From Austwickia sp040006675 (lineage in GTDB: Bacteria; Actinomycetota; Actinomycetes; Actinomycetales; Dermatophilaceae): a stretch of 64,000 nt of DNA. The DNA is taken from assembly GCA_040006675.1 (NCBI GenBank), contig JBDTWM010000002.1:14695-78694 (forward strand), read 5' to 3'. The notes under the pieces were generated by a model that made no database searches, was not told the origin of the DNA, and saw only the letters and a list, made by a program, of their open reading frames with translations. Below are positions 1 through 7,702 of this stretch, in pieces (position 1 is the first letter of the stretch; every line of letters begins with the position of its first letter). The position numbers were made by a program, and so were the translations under genes.

Positions 1-112
1 CGTATGACCCGTCGGACGACTCGTCGGACGACAACGGTTCGCCGCGCGCGTACGGGTCGTCGGGCACGTACGGCATGGGCTCGCCGGCGTCGCCGTCGCC
101 GCAGTCGCTCAC
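1..112 (-). CDS. ruvB: Holliday junction helicase RuvB, N-terminal fragment
   Basis: Only the first 37 codons are in the window; the gene runs off the left edge. The GTG start shares bases with the ruvA stop (GTGA overlap), which fixes the start and implies translational coupling. The visible residues are acidic and low in complexity (starting VSDCGDGDAGEPMPYVPDD), as in the variable leader of actinobacterial RuvB, so no AAA+ motif is visible. RuvB is the ATPase motor that drives branch migration of RuvA-bound Holliday junctions. The assignment rests on position directly after ruvC-ruvA, not on its own sequence. Confidence 0.75.
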   Translation of the reverse strand, partial: MSDCGDGDAGEPMPYVPDDPYARGEPLSSDESSDGSY

Positions 113-717
113 CGTCCGAGCTCCCGCAGGGCAGCCCGCAAGGCGTCACCGACGAGCGGCGAGCCGCCGAGCCTCTCCTCGACGGTGTCCAGCGCACCGT
201 CCGCCTGCTTGGCCGTCCAGCCCAGACCGAGCAACGCCTCGTGAACCTGCTCGCGCCACGCGGCACCTCCCCCCCGGGCCGAAGCGCCCGCGGGGCCTGA
301 CCCCCCCGCGCCTGCTGCGTGCCCGACCTTGTCACGCAACTCCAACACGAGACGTTCGGCGCTCTTCTTGCCGATGCCCGGCACCTTGGTCAGGGCGAGC
401 ACGTCGCCGGAGCCGAGCGCCAGACGCAACGCGTCGGGTGGGTGCACCGCCAGCATCGCCAGCGCAAGCCGCGGCCCGACCCCCGACACGGTCTGGACGG
501 TGTCAAAGAGCTCGCGCTCCTCGGCGTCGGCGAAGCCGTACAGCGTCAGCGAGTCCTCACGCACGACGAGCGAGGTGGCGAGCAGCACCTGTTGACCGAC
601 ATGGAGGGCGGCTGCCGTGCCGATGGTGGTCCGCAGGAGCAAACCCACGCCGCCGACCTCCACCACGACGTGGTCCAGGGCGGCGCGCACCACCTCGCCC
701 CGTAGGGACGCGATCAT
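109..717 (-). CDS. ruvA: Holliday junction branch-migration protein RuvA
   Basis: A 202-residue protein of normal RuvA length. It has an N-terminal OB fold (about 1-64, starting MIASLRGEVV), two helix-hairpin-helix motifs (SGVGPRLALAML near 80 and PGIGKKSAERL near 115), an Ala/Gly linker and a small C-terminal RuvB-binding domain. RuvA binds the four-way junction as a tetramer and loads RuvB. The ATG overlaps the ruvC stop as ATGA, and the stop overlaps the ruvB GTG, so the three genes form a tight ruvCAB operon. An in-frame extension 34 codons upstream was rejected because it lies inside ruvC and is Arg-rich. Confidence 0.97.
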   Translation of the reverse strand: MIASLRGEVVRAALDHVVVEVGGVGLLLRTTIGTAAALHVGQQVLLATSLVVREDSLTLYGFADAEERELFDTVQTVSGVGPRLALAMLAVHPPDALRLALGSGDVLALTKVPGIGKKSAERLVLELRDKVGHAAGAGGSGPAGASARGGGAAWREQVHEALLGLGWTAKQADGALDTVEERLGGSPLVGDALRAALRELGR

Positions 718-1268
718 CGGGTGCCTCCCGCCCGCAGCGGGAGCTGACCTCTCGCGCCCCCGTGCGCGGCGAGTGCCGCGGCGATCCGCTCCTGTGCCCC
801 GCCGCGCCACACGTGGCACACGGCGAGCGCGAGAGCGTCGGCCGCGTCCGCTGGGCGCGGCGGCGTGTTGAGCCGGAGGATGCGCGTCACCATCGCGGTC
901 ACCTGCGCCTTATCGGCACGGCCGTTGCCCGTGACCGCCGCCTTCACCTCGCTCGGGGTGTGCAGGGCAAGGGGCAGGCCGAGCCGTGCGGCGGCAAGCA
1001 TCGGTATCGCGCTCGCCTGCGCGGTGCCCATGATCGTGGACACGTCGTGACGAGCGAAAACGCGCTCCACGGCGATGACGTCTGGGGTGTAGCGCGCAAG
1101 CCACTCGTCGAGTTCGGCCTGCAGGGTCAGGAGCCGCTCGTGAGTGGCGTCGACGCTCGGGGTGCGCGCGACGCCGACCGCGACCATGCGCATCGGCCGT
1201 CCCAGCTCACCGTCGACGACGCCGAGGCCGCACCGGGTGAGGCCGGGATCGACGCCCAGGACGCGCAT
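714..1268 (-). CDS. ruvC: Holliday junction endonuclease RuvC
   Basis: A 184-residue RNase H-fold resolvase that cuts Holliday junctions symmetrically. The acidic metal-binding residues are visible: Asp7 in GVDPGLTRCG, Glu in AVERVF near 68, and the Asp pair in PADAADALA near 140. The ATG at 1266-1268 is preceded by a strong GGGGAGGGG ribosome site, which decides the start over a longer Arg-rich reading. It overlaps ruvA by four bases and heads the ruvCAB unit. About 225 bases separate it from yebC upstream, so it may have its own promoter. Confidence 0.97.
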   Translation of the reverse strand: MRVLGVDPGLTRCGLGVVDGELGRPMRMVAVGVARTPSVDATHERLLTLQAELDEWLARYTPDVIAVERVFARHDVSTIMGTAQASAIPMLAAARLGLPLALHTPSEVKAAVTGNGRADKAQVTAMVTRILRLNTPPRPADAADALALAVCHVWRGGAQERIAAALAAHGGARGQLPLRAGGTR

Positions 1269-1493
1269 GCGCTCCCCTCCCCGACAGCGGCGCCCCGATG
1301 GCGCACATCTGTTCGATCCAGGGTAGCGTCCCACCGATCGGCGGGCTGTTGCGACGCGCCGTCCGGCCGGCCCGCGTCGCGGCGACACCACAGGTCGCGG
1401 CACGCGGCGACCTCAGGAAGCGGCCCGCACCCGCCGTCGACGGATGGTCGAGTTCACGCGTCGAGCTCGCTGATCAAGGCTCATTCCTCAGGC

Positions 1494-2258
1494 TCATTCG
1501 TCGAGCTCCGCGGCCACCTCGTCACTCACGTCCCCGTTGACCCAGACGTTTTGGACGTCGTCGCTGTCCTCGAGGGCGTCGACCAAGCGCATCATGTTCC
1601 GGGCGCCCTCGACGTCCAAGGGCACTTCGACGCTCGGGACGAACTCGGCCTCGGCCGAGTCGTAATCGACTCCCGCATCCCGCAGGGCGCTGCGCACCAC
1701 GACGAAGTCCGTCGCCTCCGAGACGATCCGGAAGGCGTCGCCGAAGTCGTCGATCTCCTCCGCCCCCGCGTCCAGGACGATCTCCAGCAGCGCATCCTCG
1801 CTGGTCTGCCCATCCTTCTGCTCCTTGGGCACCATCACGACGCCCTTGCGCGTGAAGAGGTAGGCGACGGAACCGGGGTCTGCCAGCGCGCCGCCATTGC
1901 GGGTCAGCGCCGTGCGCACCTCGGCCGCAGCGCGGTTGCGGTTGTCCGTGAGGCACTCGATGAGCACCGCGACGCCATTGCTGCTGTACCCCTCGTACGT
2001 GATCGCCTGGTACTCGGCCCCACCGGCCTCGGCGCCTGAGCCGCGTTTCACCGCCCGGTCGATGTTGTCGTTGGGCACCGAGGACTTCTTGGCCTTGAGG
2101 ATCGCGTCGAACAGCGTCGGGTTGCCGACCGGGTCGCCGCCGCCGGTGCGAGCCGCGACCTCGATGTTCTTGATGAGCTTCGCGAAGAGCTTGCCCCGTC
2201 TGGCGTCGATCAGAGCCTTCTTGTGCTTGGTCGTCGCCCACTTGGAGTGACCACTCAT
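1494..2258 (-). CDS. yebC: YebC/PmpR family protein
   Basis: A 254-residue protein of normal family length starting MSGHSKWATTKHKK, the family hallmark. It also carries the conserved GRGG-type stretch and the NDNIDRAVKRG helix. YebC proteins act in translation of difficult (proline-rich) stretches or as DNA-binding regulators, depending on the species; both roles are reported. It lies between pdxT and ruvC as in mycobacteria and streptomycetes. A GGGAGA ribosome site precedes the ATG. Confidence 0.95.
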   Translation of the reverse strand: MSGHSKWATTKHKKALIDARRGKLFAKLIKNIEVAARTGGGDPVGNPTLFDAILKAKKSSVPNDNIDRAVKRGSGAEAGGAEYQAITYEGYSSNGVAVLIECLTDNRNRAAAEVRTALTRNGGALADPGSVAYLFTRKGVVMVPKEQKDGQTSEDALLEIVLDAGAEEIDDFGDAFRIVSEATDFVVVRSALRDAGVDYDSAEAEFVPSVEVPLDVEGARNMMRLVDALEDSDDVQNVWVNGDVSDEVAAELDE

Positions 2259-2409
2259 CGCCTGTCGTCTCCCTGCTGTCCGATCATGATCGCCGACATC
2301 CGCCGTTGCGGCGCGTGGCCGGCGCCGGCCGAGGAACGCGCGTTTGTGAAGCGACGCTCCCGCTCGTACGTGCGGGTTCTCGTTACGCCGCGCCGGGGGA
2401 CGTCCGAGC

Positions 2410-3042
2410 CTACCGGTCCCGCACGATGTCCACGAAGTGGGCATGGACGCGGTCGTCGCCGCCGACCTCCGGGTGGAACGACGTAGCGAGCAGCGCGCCC
2501 TGGCGGACCGCCACCACCCGCGCGGTCGGCGAGCCGGCCTCCGCGACGCGGCGCGGCAGAAACGCCAGCGCCTGCACGCTAGGCCCCATCTGTTCGACCC
2601 ACGGCGCGCGGATGAAGACGGCGCGGAAGGTACGACCGGGATCGGTCACCTCCGCGATGTCGAGATCTACCTCGAAACTGTCCACTTGGCGCCCGAAGGC
2701 GTTGCGGCGCACCGTCATGTCGATCCCGCCAAGCGTCTGCTGGTCAGGGATCCCGTCGGCCACACGGTCGGCCAGCAGGATCATGCCGGCGCACGAGCCA
2801 TAGATCGGCAGCCCGTCCGCGATCCGCGCGCGGACCGGCTCCCGCAGCCCGAACGCGCGCAGCAGCTTGTCGATGACCGTGGACTCGCCCCCCGGGATCA
2901 CCAGTCCGGCCACCCCGGCGAGCTCCTCGCGGCGCCTGACCGGTACGGCGGCCGCACCGCAGCGCTCCAGAGCCGCCGCATGCTCGCGGACGTCGCCCTG
3001 GATGGCCAGCACGCCGATCCGCACTGGAGGACCCGGATTCAC
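2410..3042 (-). CDS. pdxT: Pyridoxal 5'-phosphate synthase glutaminase subunit PdxT
   Basis: A 210-residue class I glutamine amidotransferase that feeds ammonia to PdxS for vitamin B6 synthesis. The catalytic triad is complete: Cys84 in GSCAGM, and His190 and Glu192 in SFHPEVGG. The oxyanion strand reads VIPGGESTVI near 48-57. A GTG start overlaps the pdxS stop (GTGA), indicating coupled translation of the 12+12 synthase complex. A second in-frame GTG six codons in is a possible alternative start. Confidence 0.96.
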   Translation of the reverse strand: MNPGPPVRIGVLAIQGDVREHAAALERCGAAAVPVRRREELAGVAGLVIPGGESTVIDKLLRAFGLREPVRARIADGLPIYGSCAGMILLADRVADGIPDQQTLGGIDMTVRRNAFGRQVDSFEVDLDIAEVTDPGRTFRAVFIRAPWVEQMGPSVQALAFLPRRVAEAGSPTARVVAVRQGALLATSFHPEVGGDDRVHAHFVDIVRDR

Positions 3043-4040
3043 CAGCCGCGGTCGGCCATCCGGTGCGGTACCGGGATGTCGTCCACGTTGATGCCCACCA
3101 TGGCTTCGCCAATTCCTCGGGAGACCTCCGCGATCACCGTCGGATCGTCATAGAAGGTGGTCGCCTTGACGATCGCGGCCGCCCGCTTGGCGGGGTCACC
3201 CGACTTGAAGATGCCTGAGCCGACGAACACGCCTTCCGCGCCGAGCTGCATCATCATCGCCGCGTCGGCCGGGGTGGCGATGCCGCCCGCCGTGAACAGG
3301 ACGACCGGCAGCTTGCCGGCCTCCGCGACCTCCTTGACCAGCTCGTACGGGGCCTGCAGCTCCTTCGCCGCCACGTACAGCTCGTCCGGCACCATGTTCT
3401 GCAACCGACGAATCTCCTTGCGCAGCTGGCGCATGTGGGTGGTGGCGTTAGACACGTCGCCGGTGCCGGCCTCGCCCTTGGAGCGGATCATCGCGGCGCC
3501 CTCGGTGATCCGCCGCAGCGCCTCTCCAAGATTGGTCGAACCGCACACGAACGGCACGGTGAACGCCCACTTGTCGATGTGGTTCTCGTAGTCGGCCGGA
3601 GTGAGCACCTCAGACTCGTCGATGTAGTCCACCCCGAGGCTCTGCAACACCTGCGCTTCGACGAAGTGCCCGATGCGGGCCTTGGCCATGACCGGCACCG
3701 ACACCGCCTCCATGATGCTGACGATCATGTCGGGGTCGCTCATGCGGGAGACGCCCCCCTGGGCGCGGATGTCCGCGGGGACGCGCTCGAGCGCCATCAC
3801 CGCCACGGCCCCGGCGTCCTCGGCGATCTTCGCCTGGTCGCGGGTGACGACGTCCATGATGACGCCGCCCTTCAGCATCTCAGCCATGCCGCGCTTGACG
3901 CGGGAGGTGCCGGTGGTGGTGGTGTGCTCGATGCTCACAGCGCTGACGTCAACTTTCGGGATGTGGGGGTGCGGAGCGTGGGGTGCTGACGCGGGTCGAT
4001 CCTGCGGTGCGCGGGCGGCCCAGTCCGCTTGATCGAGCAT
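3039..4040 (-). CDS. pdxS: Pyridoxal 5'-phosphate synthase lyase subunit PdxS
   Basis: A TIM-barrel PLP synthase that condenses ribose 5-phosphate, glyceraldehyde 3-phosphate and ammonia. Family blocks include RVKRGMAEMLKGGVIMDVV and ALERVPADIRAQGG, with the catalytic Lys in MAKARIGH. From the ATG at 4040 (AGGGA site, 7-base spacing) the protein is 333 residues, about 30 longer than usual, with a Pro/His-rich leader. An internal GTG at 3938 would give a more typical 299 residues but has a weaker ribosome site. It forms an operon with pdxT. Confidence 0.95.
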   Translation of the reverse strand: MLDQADWAARAPQDRPASAPHAPHPHIPKVDVSAVSIEHTTTTGTSRVKRGMAEMLKGGVIMDVVTRDQAKIAEDAGAVAVMALERVPADIRAQGGVSRMSDPDMIVSIMEAVSVPVMAKARIGHFVEAQVLQSLGVDYIDESEVLTPADYENHIDKWAFTVPFVCGSTNLGEALRRITEGAAMIRSKGEAGTGDVSNATTHMRQLRKEIRRLQNMVPDELYVAAKELQAPYELVKEVAEAGKLPVVLFTAGGIATPADAAMMMQLGAEGVFVGSGIFKSGDPAKRAAAIVKATTFYDDPTVIAEVSRGIGEAMVGINVDDIPVPHRMADRGW

Positions 4041-4135
4041 ATCCGCATCCCTGCTGACGCCGCCGCGCTTCCCCGGTGAACGGTGTTGGTTCGGGAAGCG
4101 GCCGTCTCATCTTCCCGATGCGGCGCCACCTCGTG

Positions 4136-4696
4136 TCACCGACGAAGCGGCAGGTCGTCATCGAACTCGACGGTGCGCGGCAGATCGGTGTACCCCGCCA
4201 GCCGGAACACCCGTACGAGGAGGTTGCGCCGCAGGCGCAGCACGTCGGTGATCGCGTCGTTGTGGAAGCGCCGCGCCATCGTCACCCGTTGGTGTGCGTC
4301 GTCGAGGCGCGTGAGCGCCTCCGTTCGTACGCTGTCGTCCACGTTCTGCTCACGCGTCGCGGACTGCGTCCCCGCCTGCCCTGCCGCGGTCACAAGCCGC
4401 AGCGCGTGCGTGAGCTCACTCTCAATAGCCTCCCGCTCGACCTGGGCCGCGTCACCCGCTTCCAGGGAGTCGGTCGCCGCTCCAGCGACGATCAGCGCCC
4501 CGGCAGGGTCGAGGGCGCCCGAGTTCGCCAGTTCCAACACCGCCTCGGCACGGCGAACGAGCTGCGCGTCGAGGGCGGCGTACGTGCTCTCCACACGGGT
4601 ATGTAGCCGGTCGAGGCGCGCGGCCGTGTACGTGAGATACCACGCGACGGCGATCAGCAGGATGACGACGAGGCTCAAGACCTCCAGGAAGCTCAC
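4136..4696 (-). CDS. LemA-like membrane-anchored protein of unknown function
   Basis: A 186-residue protein with one N-terminal membrane segment (about 5-25, VLSLVVILLIAVAWYLTYTA). A long, charged, probably alpha-helical region follows that ends in RTVEFDDDLPLRR. The topology and spacing recall the LemA family, but the function is unknown. The GTG start overlaps the pimA stop (GTGA), so it is coupled to the phosphatidylinositol mannoside genes, which hints at a role in the envelope. This is an inference from context. Confidence 0.7.
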   Translation of the reverse strand: MSFLEVLSLVVILLIAVAWYLTYTAARLDRLHTRVESTYAALDAQLVRRAEAVLELANSGALDPAGALIVAGAATDSLEAGDAAQVEREAIESELTHALRLVTAAGQAGTQSATREQNVDDSVRTEALTRLDDAHQRVTMARRFHNDAITDVLRLRRNLLVRVFRLAGYTDLPRTVEFDDDLPLRR

Positions 4697-5955
4697 GGAC
4701 TTCTCCTTTCCCGCCGCTCGCCCGCGCGGTGGGACAGACGCAGGACGCGCTCCCCCCAGGACGCCCGCTCGACGTCGGAGCCGCGGCCCTTGCGCTCCAC
4801 CGGATCCTTCGCGTGCGCCGGACGCACTTCGTGGCGTGCGGCGCTGGTTCCGGCGGTCACGGTCTCGTACACGGCCAGCACGTCCGCCGCGACCGTGGAC
4901 CAGTCGTACCGGCGGGCGTGTCGGAACCCCCTCCCGGTGAACAACTGTCGGCGGGCGACGTCGCCCAGCAAGCCTCCCAACGTGTCGGCGAGCGCGACCG
5001 CGTCACCGACATGGAAGAGCACCCCCGCCCTCCCGTTGTCGAGCACCCTGGCGAACGCGGCCAGGTCGCTCGCCACGACGGGGGCCCCTGCGGCCATCGC
5101 CTCAACCAGAACGATGCCGAAGCTCTCGCCGCCGAGGTGGGGCGCGACATACACGTCGACGCTGCGGAGCAGCGACTGCTTATCCGCATCGCTCACCCCG
5201 CCGAGGAAGGTCACGCACGCTCGGTCGTCGGGGGTCAGTCGCGAGCGTGCCGCGTGCTCGTCGCCGTGACCAGCGACGAGGACCCGGACACCCGGGTGGG
5301 TGACGCGGAGGTGAGGAAGCGCCTCGAAGAGCACGTTCAGTCCCTTGCGCGGCTCGTCGAGCCGCCCCAGGAACGCGACGGTCGGGCTCCCTGGGCTGCC
5401 CTGCCACTCCGGGCGCACCCGGGCCTGGGCGAACCGGTCGACGAACACGCCGTTCGGGATCACCACCGCGTCGCCGCCGATATGCGTGATGACGGTCTCC
5501 CGCGCTGCCTCCGAGACGGCGATGCGGCCGTTGATCTTCTCGAAGCTGGCCCGCACCAGCGGGTAGGCGGACTGCATGGCTCGGGAGCGCACGAAGCTCG
5601 TGTGGAACGTGGCCACGGTCGGGCCGTCCACCGCCCACAGGGCGAGGATCGACAGGCTCGGCACGATCGGCTCGTGGATATGCACCACGTCGAAACCGCC
5701 GGACTCCAGCCAGCGCGCCACCTTGCCGGCCGTGATCGGTCCGAACGCCAGTCGGGCCACCGACCCGTTGTAACGCACTGGGACCGTCTTGCCCGTCCCC
5801 ACAACGTAGTCCGGCAGCGGGGTGTCCTCCTCCGCTGGGGCGAGCACCCTCACGTGGTGCCCGCCCGCGATGAGCGCCTCGGCGAGATCCCGGACGTGGA
5901 ACTGCACCCCACCAGGCACGTCGAAGCTGTATGGGCACACGATCCCGACCCTCAT
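4693..5955 (-). CDS. pimA: Phosphatidylinositol alpha-mannosyltransferase PimA
   Basis: A 420-residue GT4 glycosyltransferase that transfers mannose from GDP-mannose to phosphatidyl-myo-inositol, the first PIM step, at the cytoplasmic membrane face. It has the N-terminal GVQFHVRDLA glycine loop, HIHEPIVPS, and the EX7E nucleotide-sugar motif (ESFGIVLVE) near 278. The last 40 residues are charged and variable. It overlaps the acyltransferase upstream (ATGA) and the LemA-like gene downstream (GTGA). The run pgsA, acyltransferase, pimA matches the mycobacterial PIM operon, which supports PimA over other GT4 enzymes. Confidence 0.93.
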   Translation of the reverse strand: MRVGIVCPYSFDVPGGVQFHVRDLAEALIAGGHHVRVLAPAEEDTPLPDYVVGTGKTVPVRYNGSVARLAFGPITAGKVARWLESGGFDVVHIHEPIVPSLSILALWAVDGPTVATFHTSFVRSRAMQSAYPLVRASFEKINGRIAVSEAARETVITHIGGDAVVIPNGVFVDRFAQARVRPEWQGSPGSPTVAFLGRLDEPRKGLNVLFEALPHLRVTHPGVRVLVAGHGDEHAARSRLTPDDRACVTFLGGVSDADKQSLLRSVDVYVAPHLGGESFGIVLVEAMAAGAPVVASDLAAFARVLDNGRAGVLFHVGDAVALADTLGGLLGDVARRQLFTGRGFRHARRYDWSTVAADVLAVYETVTAGTSAARHEVRPAHAKDPVERKGRGSDVERASWGERVLRLSHRAGERRERRSP

Positions 5956-6929
5956 GCGGCCCCCCCGGGTGGTTCGCCCCGGCGACGCCTCCGGGGTGCG
6001 ATCAGCTCGGGGGGCGCCTCGTCGGTGAAGACCCGCTGCATCATGTGCCAGTCGTGCGTGTGCGTGCCGACCGCCGCGGTCAGCACGTCGGCGCAGGCCT
6101 GCGTCATGGCCTCCACGCGCGCGCGCGTCCGGCCCGCGCCGGGGTCCTGGACACGGTCGTGGAACGTCACCACAGTGCGGTAGCCACCCGGCAGCTCGCG
6201 ACGCGGCGCCGGCTCGTAATGCACGGACACCGGGGCCAGTACGGCCCCGGTCGCGACCGCGAGCGCCGCCGGACCGGCGGCCATCCGCGCGGGCAACCCG
6301 CAGAAGTCGACGGCCACCCCCTGGGCCGTGAGATCGCGATCCGCGAGCAGCGCCACAACCGCTCCCCCGAGACGAACCGTCTCCACGAGGGCGGGGAACG
6401 GCGGGGCGCCGCCGGTCAGCGGGAGCACCTCCAAGCCCAGCCGACGCCGGAACGCCACGAACTCGTCATACAGCGCCTCGGGGCGCAGCCGCTCCGCGAC
6501 CGTCGTCACCGGACCGAACTGCGTCGTGGACCAGGCGCCGGCGAGATCCCAGTTGCCCAGGTGGCCGAGGAAACACACGACGGATCCTCCGGCGGCCAGC
6601 TCCGCGCGGTGCGGGCCGGTCCCGACGGCCCGCACCGAGGCGGCGATCTGCCCGACGGTCATGTCGGGCAGGCGAAACGCCTCACACCAGTAGCGCAGGT
6701 ACGACCGCATCCCCGCGCGCACCAGGGCCTCCAGCTGCTCGCTGTCGACCTCGGGCCGGACGCGAGCGTAGTTCGCCCGCAAGCGCCGTACGTCTCGGGT
6801 GTCGCGGAGGTAGGCAGCGTCGGCGAGTGCCGCGAACAGCCCGTACGCGCGAGCGGCGGGCATCCGGCGCACGCCGCGCCACCCGGCGCGGAACGCCTCC
6901 CGGGCGATGCGATCCCCTGCCCGGCTCAC
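5952..6929 (-). CDS. Phosphatidylinositol mannoside acyltransferase (HtrB/LpxL-like)
   Basis: A 325-residue lysophospholipid-type acyltransferase that probably adds a fatty acyl chain to the PIM mannose (PatA role). The catalytic HX4D motif is present in LGHLGNWDLAG near 132. The GTG at 6927-6929 overlaps the pgsA stop (GTGA); a much longer reading of this frame runs into pgsA and was rejected. The Arg-rich C-terminal tail (PRRRRRGE) suits peripheral binding to acidic lipid. Placement between pgsA and pimA supports the PIM pathway over lipid A, which actinobacteria lack. Confidence 0.9.
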   Translation of the reverse strand: MSRAGDRIAREAFRAGWRGVRRMPAARAYGLFAALADAAYLRDTRDVRRLRANYARVRPEVDSEQLEALVRAGMRSYLRYWCEAFRLPDMTVGQIAASVRAVGTGPHRAELAAGGSVVCFLGHLGNWDLAGAWSTTQFGPVTTVAERLRPEALYDEFVAFRRRLGLEVLPLTGGAPPFPALVETVRLGGAVVALLADRDLTAQGVAVDFCGLPARMAAGPAALAVATGAVLAPVSVHYEPAPRRELPGGYRTVVTFHDRVQDPGAGRTRARVEAMTQACADVLTAAVGTHTHDWHMMQRVFTDEAPPELIAPRRRRRGEPPGGAA

Positions 6930-7543
6930 GAGGGCGCGAGGATGTGTCGGCGCACCGCCATCATGCGCTGCAGCACGGTGATCGAGCTGGCGAGGGCAAG
7001 AAGTCCGAGGGTGATCGTGAGCACGAGGTCCGGCCACCCGAACAGGCCGGTCAGCCCGGTCGCGGCGAGAGCCACCACGAGCCGGTCGGCGCGCTCGGCG
7101 ATCCCGGTGTTGGCGGCTGTGATCCCGAGCCCCTCGGCACGGGCCCGCGCGTAGCTGGTCACGAAGCCGAACACGAGGCACGCGAGGGCGAACCAGGCGG
7201 TGAGCTCCCCGTCGGGGCGTGCGGCGAAGCACAGGAGCAGGCCGCCGAACACCGCACCGTCGCCGATCCTGTCCAACGTGGAGTCGAGGAAGGCGCCCCA
7301 GGTGCTCGTGCGGCCCGACAAGCGCGCCATCGTCCCGTCGAGGGTGTCGGAGAAGACGAACAGCACGATGACGAGCGTCCCTGTCCAGAATTCGTGGCGG
7401 GGGTAGAAGGCGAGCGCGCCGACGCACACTCCGATGGTCCCGATGATCGTGACCATGTCGGGGGTGAGGCCCATGCGCAGGGCCACCCGGGCCACGGGTG
7501 TGAGCATCCGGGTCATGAAGGCGCGCGCGAATCTGTTCAGCAT
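6926..7543 (-). CDS. pgsA: Phosphatidylinositol phosphate synthase (CDP-alcohol phosphatidyltransferase)
   Basis: A 205-residue integral membrane enzyme with about six membrane segments. The CDP-alcohol motif is intact: SDTLDGTMAR, then GAFLDSTLDR about ten residues on. In actinobacteria this position encodes the synthase that makes phosphatidylinositol phosphate from CDP-diacylglycerol and inositol phosphate. It begins the PIM operon on the minus strand. Its 5' end now faces a divergent EF-G2-like gene instead of the HIT gene that usually precedes it. Confidence 0.92.
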   Translation of the reverse strand: MLNRFARAFMTRMLTPVARVALRMGLTPDMVTIIGTIGVCVGALAFYPRHEFWTGTLVIVLFVFSDTLDGTMARLSGRTSTWGAFLDSTLDRIGDGAVFGGLLLCFAARPDGELTAWFALACLVFGFVTSYARARAEGLGITAANTGIAERADRLVVALAATGLTGLFGWPDLVLTITLGLLALASSITVLQRMMAVRRHILAPS

Positions 7544-7702
7544 GGTGAGGCCAGCGTACTGATCGACTCACGGCGCCTGCGGCCTCCGCCACCGCTTCGG
7601 TGCGCTCCTGGCCGCCCGGATGGCGGCTGTGGTGCATCTGTCATCGAATTCCTGACCCGAAGCGCTTGTCCGTATGCGGTCGGCGAGGCATGGTGAGGGA
7701 CC